Source of the DNA: Mesorhizobium sp. AR02
GTDB taxonomy: Bacteria > Pseudomonadota > Alphaproteobacteria > Rhizobiales > Rhizobiaceae
DNA length: 64,000 nucleotides
Assembly: GCF_024746835.1 (NCBI RefSeq)
Contig: NZ_CP080531.1
Coordinates: 5,166,001 to 5,230,000, forward strand
Direction of reading: 5' to 3'
In this document: one piece after another, positions 40,138 through 48,736 of the stretch
How the letters are laid out: each line of letters begins with the position of its first letter
Numbering within the stretch: position 1 is the first letter of the stretch
The notes under the pieces: model-generated
Told to the model about the DNA's origin: nothing
Seen by the model: the letters and a program-made list of their open reading frames with translations, nothing else
Databases searched by the model: none
Made by a program: the position numbers and the translations under genes

Positions 40138-41538
40138 ATGGCTACCAGTTGGCCCGGCACCGGGCCCGCCACCCGGGGGGCCGCCAACCCGGCAGCCGGC
40201 TGGGCCGGTTCGGGTCAAGTCGGTTCGGGTCAGGCCACTGCGCGCGCCGGCTCTGTCGACTGGCTGACCAGCTTCGGCCTGGTCGCGGTTGTGGCGCTGC
40301 TGTTCGCGGTCTCCGGCGGCATGCTGTGGCTGGTGGGCTATAATTACGACGGCCTGACCGGCAACCCCGCGACCAAGATCCATCCTTCGACCTATCTGCT
40401 GGTGCTGGTGTTTGCCTGGCGCGCCTGCACCTTCGGCAATCCGATCGGCTACATGGTTGCCGTCGCCGACCGGCGGCCGGCCAGCGCGCTGCTGGCGGTC
40501 ATGTCGATCGTGCTGCTGGTCGTCGTCATCGCGCGCCAACGCCCCGGCATGGCCGGCATGATCGACACCTTCGTGGCGCCGGCGCTGCTGGTGATGATGC
40601 TGGGCGAGGACGACGAGAAGACATTCGCCCGGATGCAGACCGTCGTTCACGCGGTCATGACCGCGAACGCGCTGCTCGCTTTGTTCGAGTTCGCCACCAA
40701 GACGCTGATCTTTCCCTATCGCCTCGACGGCGAAGCGTTCATGACCGACCTGCGTTCGACGGCGCTTCAGGGCCATCCGCTGTCCAATGCCACGGTCACC
40801 TCGATCTATGTGCTGGCGCTGCTCTCCGGGTCGAAATCGCTGTCCATGCCGCTGCGGCTCGGGCTGATCGGCCTGCAATGCGCGGCTCTGGTTGCCTTCG
40901 GCGGCCGCTCGGCGATGGTGCTGACGATCGCGCTCGGCGGTTGCTACATGCTCATCCAGGGCCTGCGCAGTCTGCGCACCGGGCGCGTCAACCTGCTTGG
41001 CGCGGCACTCGGCCTCATCCTTGCCGCGCTGGTGCCGGTGGTCATCGCGGTCGCGGCGTCATACGGCTTCTTCGACGCGCTGCTCGAGCGCTTCGTGTCG
41101 GACTCCGGCAGCGCCAATGCCCGCGTCGAGATGTTCGAACTCTTCAACCACCTGGAATGGCGCGACGTGATCGTGGGGCCGGACATCGACCTCATCGAGA
41201 GCCTGCGCCGCATCAACGGCCTCGAGCAAGGCATCGAGAATCCGATCATCCGCATGGTCCTCTATCAGGGCGCGTTCTTCACCTTGCTGTTGTTTGTCGG
41301 CTTCGCCTTGTTCATGCACGAAGTGGCGCGCCGCTGCCATGCCGGCATCTGGCTGCTGATGCTGGGCTGGCTGATCCTGCTCAACACCTCCGAAAGCCTG
41401 GCGTCGAAGACGACGCTGATGACCAAATTCGTGGTGATCGCGCTGGTGCTTTACCGGCCGGGGAAGATGATGGGGCGGCCTGTCGGAGCGGCTCCTCGTT
41501 TCGCGGAAACACGGAACCGGCCTATCTCTTCGCTTTGA
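40138..41538 (+). CDS. VpsF-type polysaccharide polymerase / O-antigen ligase-like protein
   Basis: 466 residues from ATG 40138, just after the Wzz stop. About eleven membrane helices, with a large periplasmic loop containing RFVSDSGSANARVEMFELFN before the last helices, as in Wzy/WaaL-like polymerases. The N-terminus has a low-complexity AGSGQVGSGQATARAGSV. The last 20 residues (APRFAETRNRPISSL) are encoded by a degenerate RIME copy that seems to have replaced the natural 3' end. Confidence 0.8.
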   Translation: MATSWPGTGPATRGAANPAAGWAGSGQVGSGQATARAGSVDWLTSFGLVAVVALLFAVSGGMLWLVGYNYDGLTGNPATKIHPSTYLLVLVFAWRACTFGNPIGYMVAVADRRPASALLAVMSIVLLVVVIARQRPGMAGMIDTFVAPALLVMMLGEDDEKTFARMQTVVHAVMTANALLALFEFATKTLIFPYRLDGEAFMTDLRSTALQGHPLSNATVTSIYVLALLSGSKSLSMPLRLGLIGLQCAALVAFGGRSAMVLTIALGGCYMLIQGLRSLRTGRVNLLGAALGLILAALVPVVIAVAASYGFFDALLERFVSDSGSANARVEMFELFNHLEWRDVIVGPDIDLIESLRRINGLEQGIENPIIRMVLYQGAFFTLLLFVGFALFMHEVARRCHAGIWLLMLGWLILLNTSESLASKTTLMTKFVVIALVLYRPGKMMGRPVGAAPRFAETRNRPISSL

Positions 41539-41579
41539 CGAAATCCGGACGGAAAACCGCTACTTCTCCTGGAATTGCT
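41499..41579. repeat. Degenerate RIME-like repeat, copy 4
   Basis: AAATCCGGACGGAAAACCGC and TCTCCTGGAATTGCTT match the 3' half of the other copies; the left half is eroded. It overlaps the last codons of the VpsF-type gene. Confidence 0.6.
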
Positions 41580-41711
41580 TGTCTTGTGGCGTTCGCTTCC
41601 GAGGGGCAGCAGGGAGCCGCTGGAAGTGGGCAACCACCTCGGCCGGGGCGGCCGCCGTCAAGGTTAGGAAGGTGCTGAATGCGAGACAAAGCGCCCCATT
41701 GTCGGGGCGCC

Positions 41712-42419
41712 TCATATTCGGGTCGTGATGGCTATCAGCCAGTCTGGCAAAGCTCGTTCGAGACCGGTCTGCATCGTGCGGTCGAGTCCGGACAGGGTCA
41801 TGAAACCGGCGATGACCAGCAATGCTCCGAGGGCCATCTTGATGCCGCTGGATGCGCCGAGCATTCGGCCACGCCAGCGGAGCAACGCTTCGCGAGACAA
41901 GAGGGCCAGAACCAGCAGCGGCAATGACGTGCCGATGCCGAAAGCCAACATGGTCAACACCACCATGCCGAGATTTTCTCCGCGTGCGGCCATGATGGAC
42001 GCTGCGCCGAGGGTCGGCCCGACGCAGGGCGTCCATACCGCCCCGAGCAACAGCCCGACGCCGAATTGACCAGAGATGCCGGAGGTCGAGAACCCGAGGA
42101 AGCGGCTTTGCGTCCAATTGCCCACCGGGCCGGCGGCTGTCGCAAGCTGAGTCTGGAAACGTGGTACGAGTAGCACCGCGCCAACCAGTATCAACAGCAC
42201 TGCACCAGCCGAGCGAAACACCGTCATGTCGAGGCCGATTGAAAAGCCTATTGTAGCGACGAAGACGCCTATCGCGGTGAAGGAGACGGCAACGCCAGCC
42301 GCCAAGGCCAACGGTGCCAACCGATGTTCAGCCACTGCTCCGGTCAGGACGACCGGGAGGAGCGGCAGCACACAAGGCGAGAGGATCGACAGAACACCGG
42401 CAAGCAAGGCAAGCAGCAT
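41712..42419 (-). CDS. ccdA: CcdA/DsbD-type thiol-disulfide membrane transporter
   Basis: 235 residues, six membrane helices. Redox cysteines lie in SPCVLPLLPVVLTG and WTPCVGPTLGAASIM, the two positions of the CcdA/DsbD beta domain. It passes electrons from cytoplasmic thioredoxin across the membrane. It is preceded by the periplasmic thioredoxin-like gene with one base between, so the pair is a reductant relay. The genes around it point to metal or oxidative stress at the envelope. Confidence 0.9.
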   Translation of the reverse strand: MLLALLAGVLSILSPCVLPLLPVVLTGAVAEHRLAPLALAAGVAVSFTAIGVFVATIGFSIGLDMTVFRSAGAVLLILVGAVLLVPRFQTQLATAAGPVGNWTQSRFLGFSTSGISGQFGVGLLLGAVWTPCVGPTLGAASIMAARGENLGMVVLTMLAFGIGTSLPLLVLALLSREALLRWRGRMLGASSGIKMALGALLVIAGFMTLSGLDRTMQTGLERALPDWLIAITTRI

Positions 42420-42420
42420 G

Positions 42421-42810
42421 TCATAGCGCCTCGCGCAGCAAGGCTTCGATCACGGCAGGATCGGTTTGGCCGGTTTGCCGGTCGATCTCCTTGCCACCCT
42501 TGTAGACAATCATCGTGCTTTGCATCTGGACACGGTAGCGAGCCAAAATCTCCTTTTGCGTATCGAAGTCGACGTCGAACTTCTTCATGTTCTTGAAGTC
42601 CGGCAATGCCAGTAGCGATGCTACAATGGGCTTTTGCGCCTGACAGGTTTCGCACCACGGCGCAGTGACGTGGACCATGACCGGTCCGCCGGCCTTGAGC
42701 GCTTCGTCGAAGCCGGGAATGGTTTCGTCGCCGTTGTGGCCGAACGCTGGCCACGCAGCGGCAACAATACCGGCAGCAGCCGAGAGCATCAGAAAGTGAC
42801 GACGTTGCAT
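42421..42810 (-). CDS. Periplasmic thioredoxin-family protein
   Basis: 129 residues. ATG 42810 has AAGGAG ten bases upstream; a longer in-frame start is not supported. The signal peptide is MQRRHFLMLSAAAGIVAAAW, with twin arginines. The active site is WCETC in VHVTAPWCETCQAQKP, and the C-terminal cis-proline region is RYRVQMQSTMIVYKGG (a Ser-Thr pair instead of the usual Thr-Pro). It is the probable partner of CcdA. Confidence 0.85.
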   Translation of the reverse strand: MQRRHFLMLSAAAGIVAAAWPAFGHNGDETIPGFDEALKAGGPVMVHVTAPWCETCQAQKPIVASLLALPDFKNMKKFDVDFDTQKEILARYRVQMQSTMIVYKGGKEIDRQTGQTDPAVIEALLREAL

Positions 42811-42811
42811 G

Positions 42812-43411
42812 CTATGCAGTCTCCTTGAGGTTGGATGCCGCGAGTTCGGGGGCAAAGTGGTCGAACAAGAGGTCGGCGGCCTCGGCCGCTTGCTGTGGCG
42901 CGGTGATGGTGAGGACAACTCCGCGATAATTGTTCTTCAGGTCAAAAGTCAGAAACGCGCAGCAGGTTTGCTCCTTGCGCATCAAATCGGTGACCTCTTC
43001 CAGTGCTTCAGGCCCATAGGTGAGTTCGAGTGACAGCGGCGTGCGCTCCGCGTGATGCAGTGACCGACGGGCCAACGCTCGAATGCCGGCGACACGCTCC
43101 TTGAAATCAGACGCGCCAAGGGTGCAGGCGATGGTCAGGGCATCGTTCTCGGCCGCAGAACCGTAAGATGGGCCGCAGCCACACTCGACTTGTGCCTTCA
43201 ATGATTGAAATGTGGCGTTGGGCGCGGCCTTCCGGCGCGAGAGAAGATAAAGTCCACCTGCGGCGACAACCACCAAAGCCAGACCAAGCTGGCCGATCAA
43301 AGCCAAGCCGACACCGCTGGCCGCGATGGCAGCGACAATCGGCGGCGCAATCAGAGGCGCGCAGGCTGCCAGAAGAAGGCCCGCGCCTGTGGTCGTCTTG
43401 TCAATGTTCAT
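42812..43411 (-). CDS. Membrane protein of the MerR-linked cassette, MerT-like N-terminus
   Basis: 199 residues. Two membrane helices at about 7-52 (LLLAACAPLIAPPIVAAIAA, then LIGQLGLALVVVAAGGLYLL), then a cysteine-rich soluble part: ECGCGPSYG, ALTIACTLGASDF and MRKEQTCCAFLTFDL. Proteins of this layout occur next to MerR regulators in proteobacterial metal-resistance loci. Cys pairs in the soluble part suggest metal handling. The transported or bound metal is unknown. Confidence 0.7.
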   Translation of the reverse strand: MNIDKTTTGAGLLLAACAPLIAPPIVAAIAASGVGLALIGQLGLALVVVAAGGLYLLSRRKAAPNATFQSLKAQVECGCGPSYGSAAENDALTIACTLGASDFKERVAGIRALARRSLHHAERTPLSLELTYGPEALEEVTDLMRKEQTCCAFLTFDLKNNYRGVVLTITAPQQAAEAADLLFDHFAPELAASNLKETA

Positions 43412-43973
43412 GCGTATTTCTCCCTGTTGCCGGGCCGGCGCGGGTGGAAACGGCCTGCCAAGCCAACACGGCCAGGATGACGACCGCAGCGTGAGCGAGG
43501 GCTGTTAACGCTGCCAGGCTCGCCACGCTTGCGTTGGCGCGAGCGAGTTGCAGGATGACCTCGCGGCCATCGAGAATTGCCGCAGCGCCCGCCAACAGAA
43601 TGGCCAGCAAGAGGGTCGCTTTGCCAAGCCTCAGAACGGCGGCGGCAAGCATAATCGAAACGCCGACGAACCCCCATACCAGCCAAGGGGTTTCGAGGTT
43701 GATGCCAAGGATCGTTTGCTCCGCGTGACTGCCCGTTTCGCCGACCTCGGCGCTGTCACCACCTTGTTTCGCAGTAGAACTCTCGGCCGCTTCATCATGG
43801 CCCCCCTGTTCTTGAGCCCCGGCTGCTTCGTCGTGCGCGGCCATGCTGGCTGGCTCCCGATGCCCGCTCCCTTCCATCAAGACGGCGGTGGCGAAGAGAA
43901 GCGCCGAGATCGCCAGCATTGCCGACGTCCAACGGACGAGGGCGACACGATTTGCGAAAAAATCCATCAGCAA
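43401..43973 (-). CDS. Membrane protein of unknown function in the metal cassette
   Basis: 190 residues from ATG 43973 (a second ATG lies two codons in). N-terminal signal anchor (TSAMLAISALLFATAVLM), a 60-residue acidic, His/Ala/Glu-rich loop (HDEAAGAQEQGGHDEAAESS), and three further hydrophobic segments (LVWGFVGVSIMLAAAVLRLG and others). The histidines may bind metal. It overlaps the MerT-like gene by four codons and is divergent from the MerR gene. Not recognised as a known family. Confidence 0.6.
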   Translation of the reverse strand: MLMDFFANRVALVRWTSAMLAISALLFATAVLMEGSGHREPASMAAHDEAAGAQEQGGHDEAAESSTAKQGGDSAEVGETGSHAEQTILGINLETPWLVWGFVGVSIMLAAAVLRLGKATLLLAILLAGAAAILDGREVILQLARANASVASLAALTALAHAAVVILAVLAWQAVSTRAGPATGRNTHEH

Positions 43974-44005
43974 AATCTTCCTTTCCCATCAATATGAAGG
44001 TAGTG

Positions 44006-44038
44006 TACTCCTTCAAGTAACTTGAGGTTCAAGGAGTA
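44006..44038. promoter_or_regulatory. MerR-type operator in the divergent promoter
   Basis: Perfect 8-bp arms TACTCCTT (44006-44013) and AAGGAGTA (44031-44038) enclose a 17-bp centre with a second inverted repeat, CAAGT and ACTTG. It lies between the MerR gene and the divergent cassette. Part of the right arm (AAGGAG) is also the ribosome binding site of the MerR gene. Confidence 0.75.
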
Positions 44039-44045
44039 TCTTGCG

Positions 44046-44483
44046 ATGAACCTTCACATCCGCGTGTTCACCATCGGGGCGCTCGCCAAGGCTGCGGGCG
44101 TCACGACGCCTACAATCCGCTACTATGAGGAGATCGGTTTGCTGCCTCCCGCGCCGCGCACGGCCGGAGGTCAGCGCACCTATGATGACGACGATTTGGG
44201 GCGATTGACGTTCATCAAGCAATGCCGAGACTTCGGCTTCGGTATCGATCAGGTGCGCGTGCTGCTGGAGCTATCGATCAGCACCGACCGCGATTGCGCG
44301 GAAACGCGCGACATCGCCCAAGTGCATCTCGACGAAGTGCGCCAGAAACTCGCCGAGCTGCGTCAGCTCGAACGACGCCTGGAGGGCTTTGTAACACGCT
44401 GCAACGTCGCCTGCGCCGGTGGTCCCGGGCAAGACTGCGTGATTTTCAAGGATATGGCGGCCACGGGCGGCTGCTGCGGATAG
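44046..44483 (+). CDS. MerR family metal-responsive regulator
   Basis: 145 residues from ATG 44046; an upstream in-frame TTG is less likely. The MerR winged helix is FTIGALAKAAGVTTPTIRYY. Metal ligands are plausibly Cys near 80 (STDRDCAETRDI, like the ZntR/PbrR position), and the C-terminal TRCNVACAGGPGQDC and GGCCG. The loop layout is between MerR and ZntR/PbrR types, so the metal is uncertain (Hg, Pb, Cd or Zn). It controls the divergent membrane/thioredoxin/CcdA genes via the 44006 palindrome. Confidence 0.85.
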   Translation: MNLHIRVFTIGALAKAAGVTTPTIRYYEEIGLLPPAPRTAGGQRTYDDDDLGRLTFIKQCRDFGFGIDQVRVLLELSISTDRDCAETRDIAQVHLDEVRQKLAELRQLERRLEGFVTRCNVACAGGPGQDCVIFKDMAATGGCCG

Positions 44484-44609
44484 TGGGGCTGGACGTGAAC
44501 CCATAAACTCTGAGTGGCGGCGGACATCCGCTTTGGTGCGCATTTCGGGCCCAAGGCGGCATCACGGCACTTCCAAAAGCCACGAGGCGACGTGAATGTA
44601 AGACCGCGC

Positions 44610-44698
44610 CCGCAAGCGGAAAGGCAGAACCGCTCTATCTCTTTGTTTCACGCAATTCCGGACGGAGAACCGCTCCGCGCTCTTCCTGAAATTGCCTA
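44610..44698. repeat. Degenerate RIME-like repeat, copy 5
   Basis: AACCGCTCTATCTCTTTGTT, CAATTCCGGACGGAGAACCG and TCTTCCTGAAATTGCCTA follow the RIME 3' pattern. Its final CTA is the TAG stop of the GH5 gene on the minus strand. Same orientation as copy 4 at 41499. The spacer 44484-44609 has no gene. Confidence 0.65.
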
Positions 44699-45967
44699 GT
44701 CGGCCGGCATCACCAACCCAAGCGCCTCGACCATCGCCGGATCCAGCGCGCGGGTGGCGCCGTCCATCATGCCCATGCCGTCGAAGAGGTCCCAGAAGGC
44801 CCAGGGGAAGCCGAACGACTCGGCGCTCTGCCTGACATCGGCGATGTAGCGGGCGCGGTCGGGGTTGGGCGCGGCGACATAGTGAGCGTCGGTGCGCAGC
44901 GCGCCGAATTCGCCCATGATGATGCGCTCCGGCGCAATGCCATGGGCGTCGGCCCAGGCGCGCGCCTGGCTGAGATATTTGTCGATGAGCCAGCGGTCGG
45001 GCCGGGCGTCGAAATAGACCTTCAGCACGCGCTCGGTTTCGGCATAGGCGGCCTTCTTGGCCTCTTCGGAGGTCTCGGTGTCCTGCGCCATGCGCGCCCT
45101 GACGGAGGCCAGCGTCTGTTCGAGCGAGCCGGCGGCGGCCGGCCACGGCACGTTGTTCAGTGAACGGTAGACCGGCTCGCGCATCCAGGGGGCGCCCTGG
45201 TGGCTGAACAGATAGGGCTCGTAGAAGTGGAAGGTGAACAGGATCGGCTCGAAGGATGCCAGCGGCGCCGGATCGAGCGCGGCCAGCCCGCTCACCATCG
45301 AGCCGCAGCCGCCGGTGATGACCAGCGGCAAGGCTGCGGACGACGCCCTGGCCGCCGTCAGAAGGGCTGCCTGGACGTTTGACCAGACGTTGGAATCGCA
45401 GGACTGAGGTGGTTCGTTGACCGGCTCCAGCGCGACCATGCCCGGCGTGAACCGCGCCAGCCTGCCGGCGAGCTCGCCGACGAGCCCGCGATAGGCGGCG
45501 AATTCGGGTGCGGCGGTGCTCGAGACCATGCGGTCGGGGTTCCAGTAGTGAGTGGCGCCATTGGCCTGGACGTTGACGATGATGCCGAGACCGGCGTCGA
45601 GCGTGGCGGTGACGGCGGCGTCCAACATGTCCAGCAACTTGCCGCGGGTGGTGGCGTCGGCGGCCAGGAACGGGCCGGGATCGACGGGCAGGCGGATGAA
45701 ATCGAGCCCGGTCTTGCGCAGCCGAGCAAGGTCGTCTGGGGTCGGCACCGGCCGCTGCGACTGGAAGGGCGGCCAGTCATAGTCGGTGCGCGGTGCGGGA
45801 AACTCACGCGTCAGCGCAAACCAGGGCCAGGCGTTGACGCCGCGGCGGAAACGCCACGCGCCGCTGGCCGTGGCGGCTTGTGATGGAGCGGCGAGCGGTG
45901 CGGCCAACGGCGCGGCAGCGGCGGCGAGCGCCGCCTTGAGGATCCGCCGGCGCGACCAGTCCGTCAT
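44696..45967 (-). CDS. Secreted glycoside hydrolase, family 5 type
   Basis: 423 residues. A Tat-like signal (SRRRILKAALAAAAAPLAAP) is followed by a TIM-barrel with RRGVNAWPWF at the start, the acid/base Glu in ALEPVNEPPQSCD and the nucleophile Glu in IIMGEFGALR. This is the clan-A endoglucanase/mannanase type. In polysaccharide clusters such enzymes trim or release the product at the periplasm or surface. The stop codon is supplied by RIME copy 5. It overlaps the glycosyltransferase upstream by ATGA. Confidence 0.85.
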   Translation of the reverse strand: MTDWSRRRILKAALAAAAAPLAAPLAAPSQAATASGAWRFRRGVNAWPWFALTREFPAPRTDYDWPPFQSQRPVPTPDDLARLRKTGLDFIRLPVDPGPFLAADATTRGKLLDMLDAAVTATLDAGLGIIVNVQANGATHYWNPDRMVSSTAAPEFAAYRGLVGELAGRLARFTPGMVALEPVNEPPQSCDSNVWSNVQAALLTAARASSAALPLVITGGCGSMVSGLAALDPAPLASFEPILFTFHFYEPYLFSHQGAPWMREPVYRSLNNVPWPAAAGSLEQTLASVRARMAQDTETSEEAKKAAYAETERVLKVYFDARPDRWLIDKYLSQARAWADAHGIAPERIIMGEFGALRTDAHYVAAPNPDRARYIADVRQSAESFGFPWAFWDLFDGMGMMDGATRALDPAMVEALGLVMPAD

Positions 45968-47133
45968 ACGGCGCCGGGCGAGGGGCGGTCGATCGCGGTC
46001 TGCGCCGGGGCTTTGGCGCCGAGCAGATGCAGTGCCTCGTTCTCATAGGCCAGCAGGACATCGTCCCAGCGGAAGGCTTCGCGGGCGCGCGTCCTGGCGG
46101 CTTCGCCGCAGGCCTTGACCAGCGCGTCGTCTTCCATCGCCCGTTGCATTTGTTCGGCGCAGCTTTGCGTGTCGGTGAAGTGGATGGCGGCGGCGCCGGC
46201 GACCCACCTGTTGTAGGGATTGTCGTGCGCGATCACCATGTTGCCGGCGGCCAGCGCCTCGACCAGTGACGGGTTGGTGCCGCCGACCGTGTGGCCATGC
46301 ATATAGGCGCGGGCGTGGTAGCGGAGCGCCTTGACCGCCGCCTGGTCGTAGATGGCGCCCGGCAGGACCACCGAAGCGTTCGCCGCCTTGCGGACCGCGA
46401 CATGATAAGGGATCTGGTCGGACAGCGTGCCCAGCACCACCAGCTTCATGTCGCGCTTCTGGCTGCAGAAGGCTTCGACGATGGGCAGGATGTTGTTGTC
46501 GGGCTCGATGCGCGCGATCGAGATCAGGTATTTTCCAGGCTCGAGGCCGAGCGCGCGCACCGGCGCCTCAGGTGCCGATGTCACCGGGTCGGCGCCATAG
46601 GCGATGGTGGTGATGGCGCTGCGCGGCCGGCGCGTCGCCAGGTGATCGGCAATGACGGGATGGTCGGCGACCAGGCGGTGCGAGGCCCAGGCGCCGATCC
46701 ACTCATTGAGCCAGAACCATGTGCGCGCCGCACGCCCCCATTTGGGCCGGCGCCACTCGATGCCGTCCATATTGGTGATGATCTTGCGCCGCATCAGCCT
46801 GAGCCAGGTCAGGAAGACCGCGCCATTGTAGCCGAGCACCAGGCAGACGCCGGGCCGCCGGGCAGCATCGAGCACGCATTGCCAGTCGAATTCAAGCGTC
46901 GCGCGCGGGCCTTTCGAGGCAACCTGGACGTGGATGAGGTCGATGCCGCGCCAGCTGTCGACGCGCACCCTCTGGTCGACCCGCTCGACCTCCTCCTGGC
47001 AGTAGACGCCGACCTTCCAGCCGCGGCCGACCAGAAAAAGCGCCAGCTTCTCGGCGAAGGTCTCGAAGCCGCCATGGGCAGCGGGAATGCCGCGCGTTCC
47101 CAGGATCAGGATGGAAGGCTGTTCCGCTTTCAT
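45964..47133 (-). CDS. Glycosyltransferase with DUF1972 N-terminus
   Basis: 389 residues. The DUF1972 start is ILILGTRGIPAAHGGFETFA, followed by a GT-B fold with YGADPV and ISIARIEPDNNILPIVEAFC; the donor-site loop TVGGTNPSLVEALAAGN carries the expected acidic residue. Related rhamnosyl- and glucosyltransferases build repeat units of exopolysaccharide. It is divergent from the GT4 gene across 420 bp and directly upstream of the GH5 gene. Confidence 0.88.
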   Translation of the reverse strand: MKAEQPSILILGTRGIPAAHGGFETFAEKLALFLVGRGWKVGVYCQEEVERVDQRVRVDSWRGIDLIHVQVASKGPRATLEFDWQCVLDAARRPGVCLVLGYNGAVFLTWLRLMRRKIITNMDGIEWRRPKWGRAARTWFWLNEWIGAWASHRLVADHPVIADHLATRRPRSAITTIAYGADPVTSAPEAPVRALGLEPGKYLISIARIEPDNNILPIVEAFCSQKRDMKLVVLGTLSDQIPYHVAVRKAANASVVLPGAIYDQAAVKALRYHARAYMHGHTVGGTNPSLVEALAAGNMVIAHDNPYNRWVAGAAAIHFTDTQSCAEQMQRAMEDDALVKACGEAARTRAREAFRWDDVLLAYENEALHLLGAKAPAQTAIDRPSPGAV

Positions 47134-47554
47134 GGTGCTTTCAGGTCCGCTCGGTCCGCTATGCGAGGCTGTCTCATTTCAAAACCGCTGCCTTGCATTA
47201 TGCCTGCCAGGCCCGATTCCAGCCATTGTCGCATCTGGGTTGTAAAATATTTGTTCCAATCGCCGGGGTTGTTTCACTATCGGTCAACTTTCCGCACGTA
47301 TGTGTATCGAAACGAGGCGATGCCGGGGCTTGTTGACCCGCAAATGGATATATTAGCCCGGCATAATCCTTGCAAATGGACTTCTGCGCGCCAGAATCGG
47401 CGGAGGGCGTGCAGCATTGGTGTGGTGATCCGGGTCTACATCCGTTTCATGACCATACTGGCAACCAGTGAAGTCCAAAGGGCTGTTGGACTTGAAGTTT
47501 CCGGCCGCTGATAGCGTCAGGCGGCGGAATCGTCAAACCACTCCTGACAGAAAG
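47134..47554. other. Divergent intergenic region between glycosyltransferase genes; no gene seen
   Basis: 421 bp, lower in GC than its flanks. It contains short AT-rich stretches such as GGATATATTAG near 47346 but no clear -35/-10 pair or palindrome that I could support. It presumably holds divergent promoters for both halves of the polysaccharide cluster. Confidence 0.4.
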
Positions 47555-48736
47555 ATGCATGTGAATATGCGGATTGCCTGCATCCATCAGGGCTACGAAC
47601 TCTACGGTTCCGACCGCAGCTTCGCGGAGAGCGTGGCGGCGTTGCGCGCCGCGTTTCCGTTGGCCGACATCGAAGTGGTCTTGCCGCGCAGCGGACCGAT
47701 CGTCGAAATCCTGGAGCCTCATGCCAGCCGGATCGTCTTCGAGCCGCTCTGGGTGCTGCGACGCCAGGCGATGCTGAGGCTGGCGACCATCGAGATGGCG
47801 CGGCTGCCGGTCGCGCTGTGGCGGGCATGGCGGCGCCTCAGCGATTGCGACCTCGTCTATGTCAACACCTCGATCGTTGCCGACTATGCGCTGGCCTCGC
47901 GCCTGCTGCCCAGCAAGGCGCTGCTGCACATCCACGAAATTCCCGAAGGCGTGCTGCGCCGGATCCTCGTCGGCCTGATGCACTGGAGCCATGCCGATCT
48001 GATCTTCAACTCGAAAGCGACGCGCGCCACGTTCGGCGAGCCCAGATCCGCGCGCTCCTACGTTGTCTATAACGGCGTTGCCGGTCCGGCGGCGGCGCAA
48101 GCGATGACCTATGACGGCAAGCGCCCGCTGCGGGTGCTGCTGCTTGGCCGCGTCAACCGGATCAAGGGCCAGGAAGTGCTTTTGGAGGCGATCGCCTCGC
48201 TGCCGGCCGAACTGAAGTCGAGGATCGAGGTGCGGCTGGTCGGCGGCGCCTTCGAAAGCGTCGAGCGCGAGCGTGCGCTGGCCGAACTGGTCGAGACCAT
48301 GGGGCTGGCCGGACAGGTCAGCGCCTTGCCCTTCATCCCAGATCCTTCGGAGCATTATCGCTGGGCCGACATCGTCACCGTGCCGTCGCGGCGTCCGGAA
48401 TCGCTGGGTCGTGTCGCCATCGAGGCGATGGCCTATGGCCGTCCGCCGCTGGTGTCGGCGATCGGCGGGCTGGTCGAGGTGGTCGCCGACGGCGAGACCG
48501 GATGGCATGTTCCGCCTGGCGATGCGGCAGCGTTGGCCGCGAAATTGCAGGAGATCATCGTCGCCCCTGAGGCCTGGCGCGGCTTTGTCGCCGCCGGACG
48601 CAAACGCTATGAGACGATGTTCAGCGAGCCGGTCGCCGCGGCCGCGATCGCGGCGATCGCCGCCGACAAGCTGAAGGCCGCGATCGCGCGGCCGGGCAGG
48701 GCGGCAAGCACCCGCCAGGCGGAGACACGGCCGTGA
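47555..48736 (+). CDS. Glycosyltransferase family 4
   Basis: 393 residues from ATG 47555 (the ATG four codons later is also possible). The N-terminal Rossmann-like start is MRIACIHQGYELYGSDRSFA; donor domain VLLLGRVNRIKGQEVLLEAI; E-x7-E motif RRPESLGRVAIEAMAYGRPP. Typical GT4 retaining transferase of exopolysaccharide repeat-unit assembly. Overlaps the flippase gene by GTGA. Confidence 0.92.
   Translation: MHVNMRIACIHQGYELYGSDRSFAESVAALRAAFPLADIEVVLPRSGPIVEILEPHASRIVFEPLWVLRRQAMLRLATIEMARLPVALWRAWRRLSDCDLVYVNTSIVADYALASRLLPSKALLHIHEIPEGVLRRILVGLMHWSHADLIFNSKATRATFGEPRSARSYVVYNGVAGPAAAQAMTYDGKRPLRVLLLGRVNRIKGQEVLLEAIASLPAELKSRIEVRLVGGAFESVERERALAELVETMGLAGQVSALPFIPDPSEHYRWADIVTVPSRRPESLGRVAIEAMAYGRPPLVSAIGGLVEVVADGETGWHVPPGDAAALAAKLQEIIVAPEAWRGFVAAGRKRYETMFSEPVAAAAIAAIAADKLKAAIARPGRAASTRQAETRP

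Noticed and set aside
40210..40250. Short repeats GGTTCGGGTCA in the VpsF-type N-terminus as a regulatory site
   Set aside because: They encode an in-frame Gly-Ser-Gly-Gln low-complexity stretch and need no other explanation.
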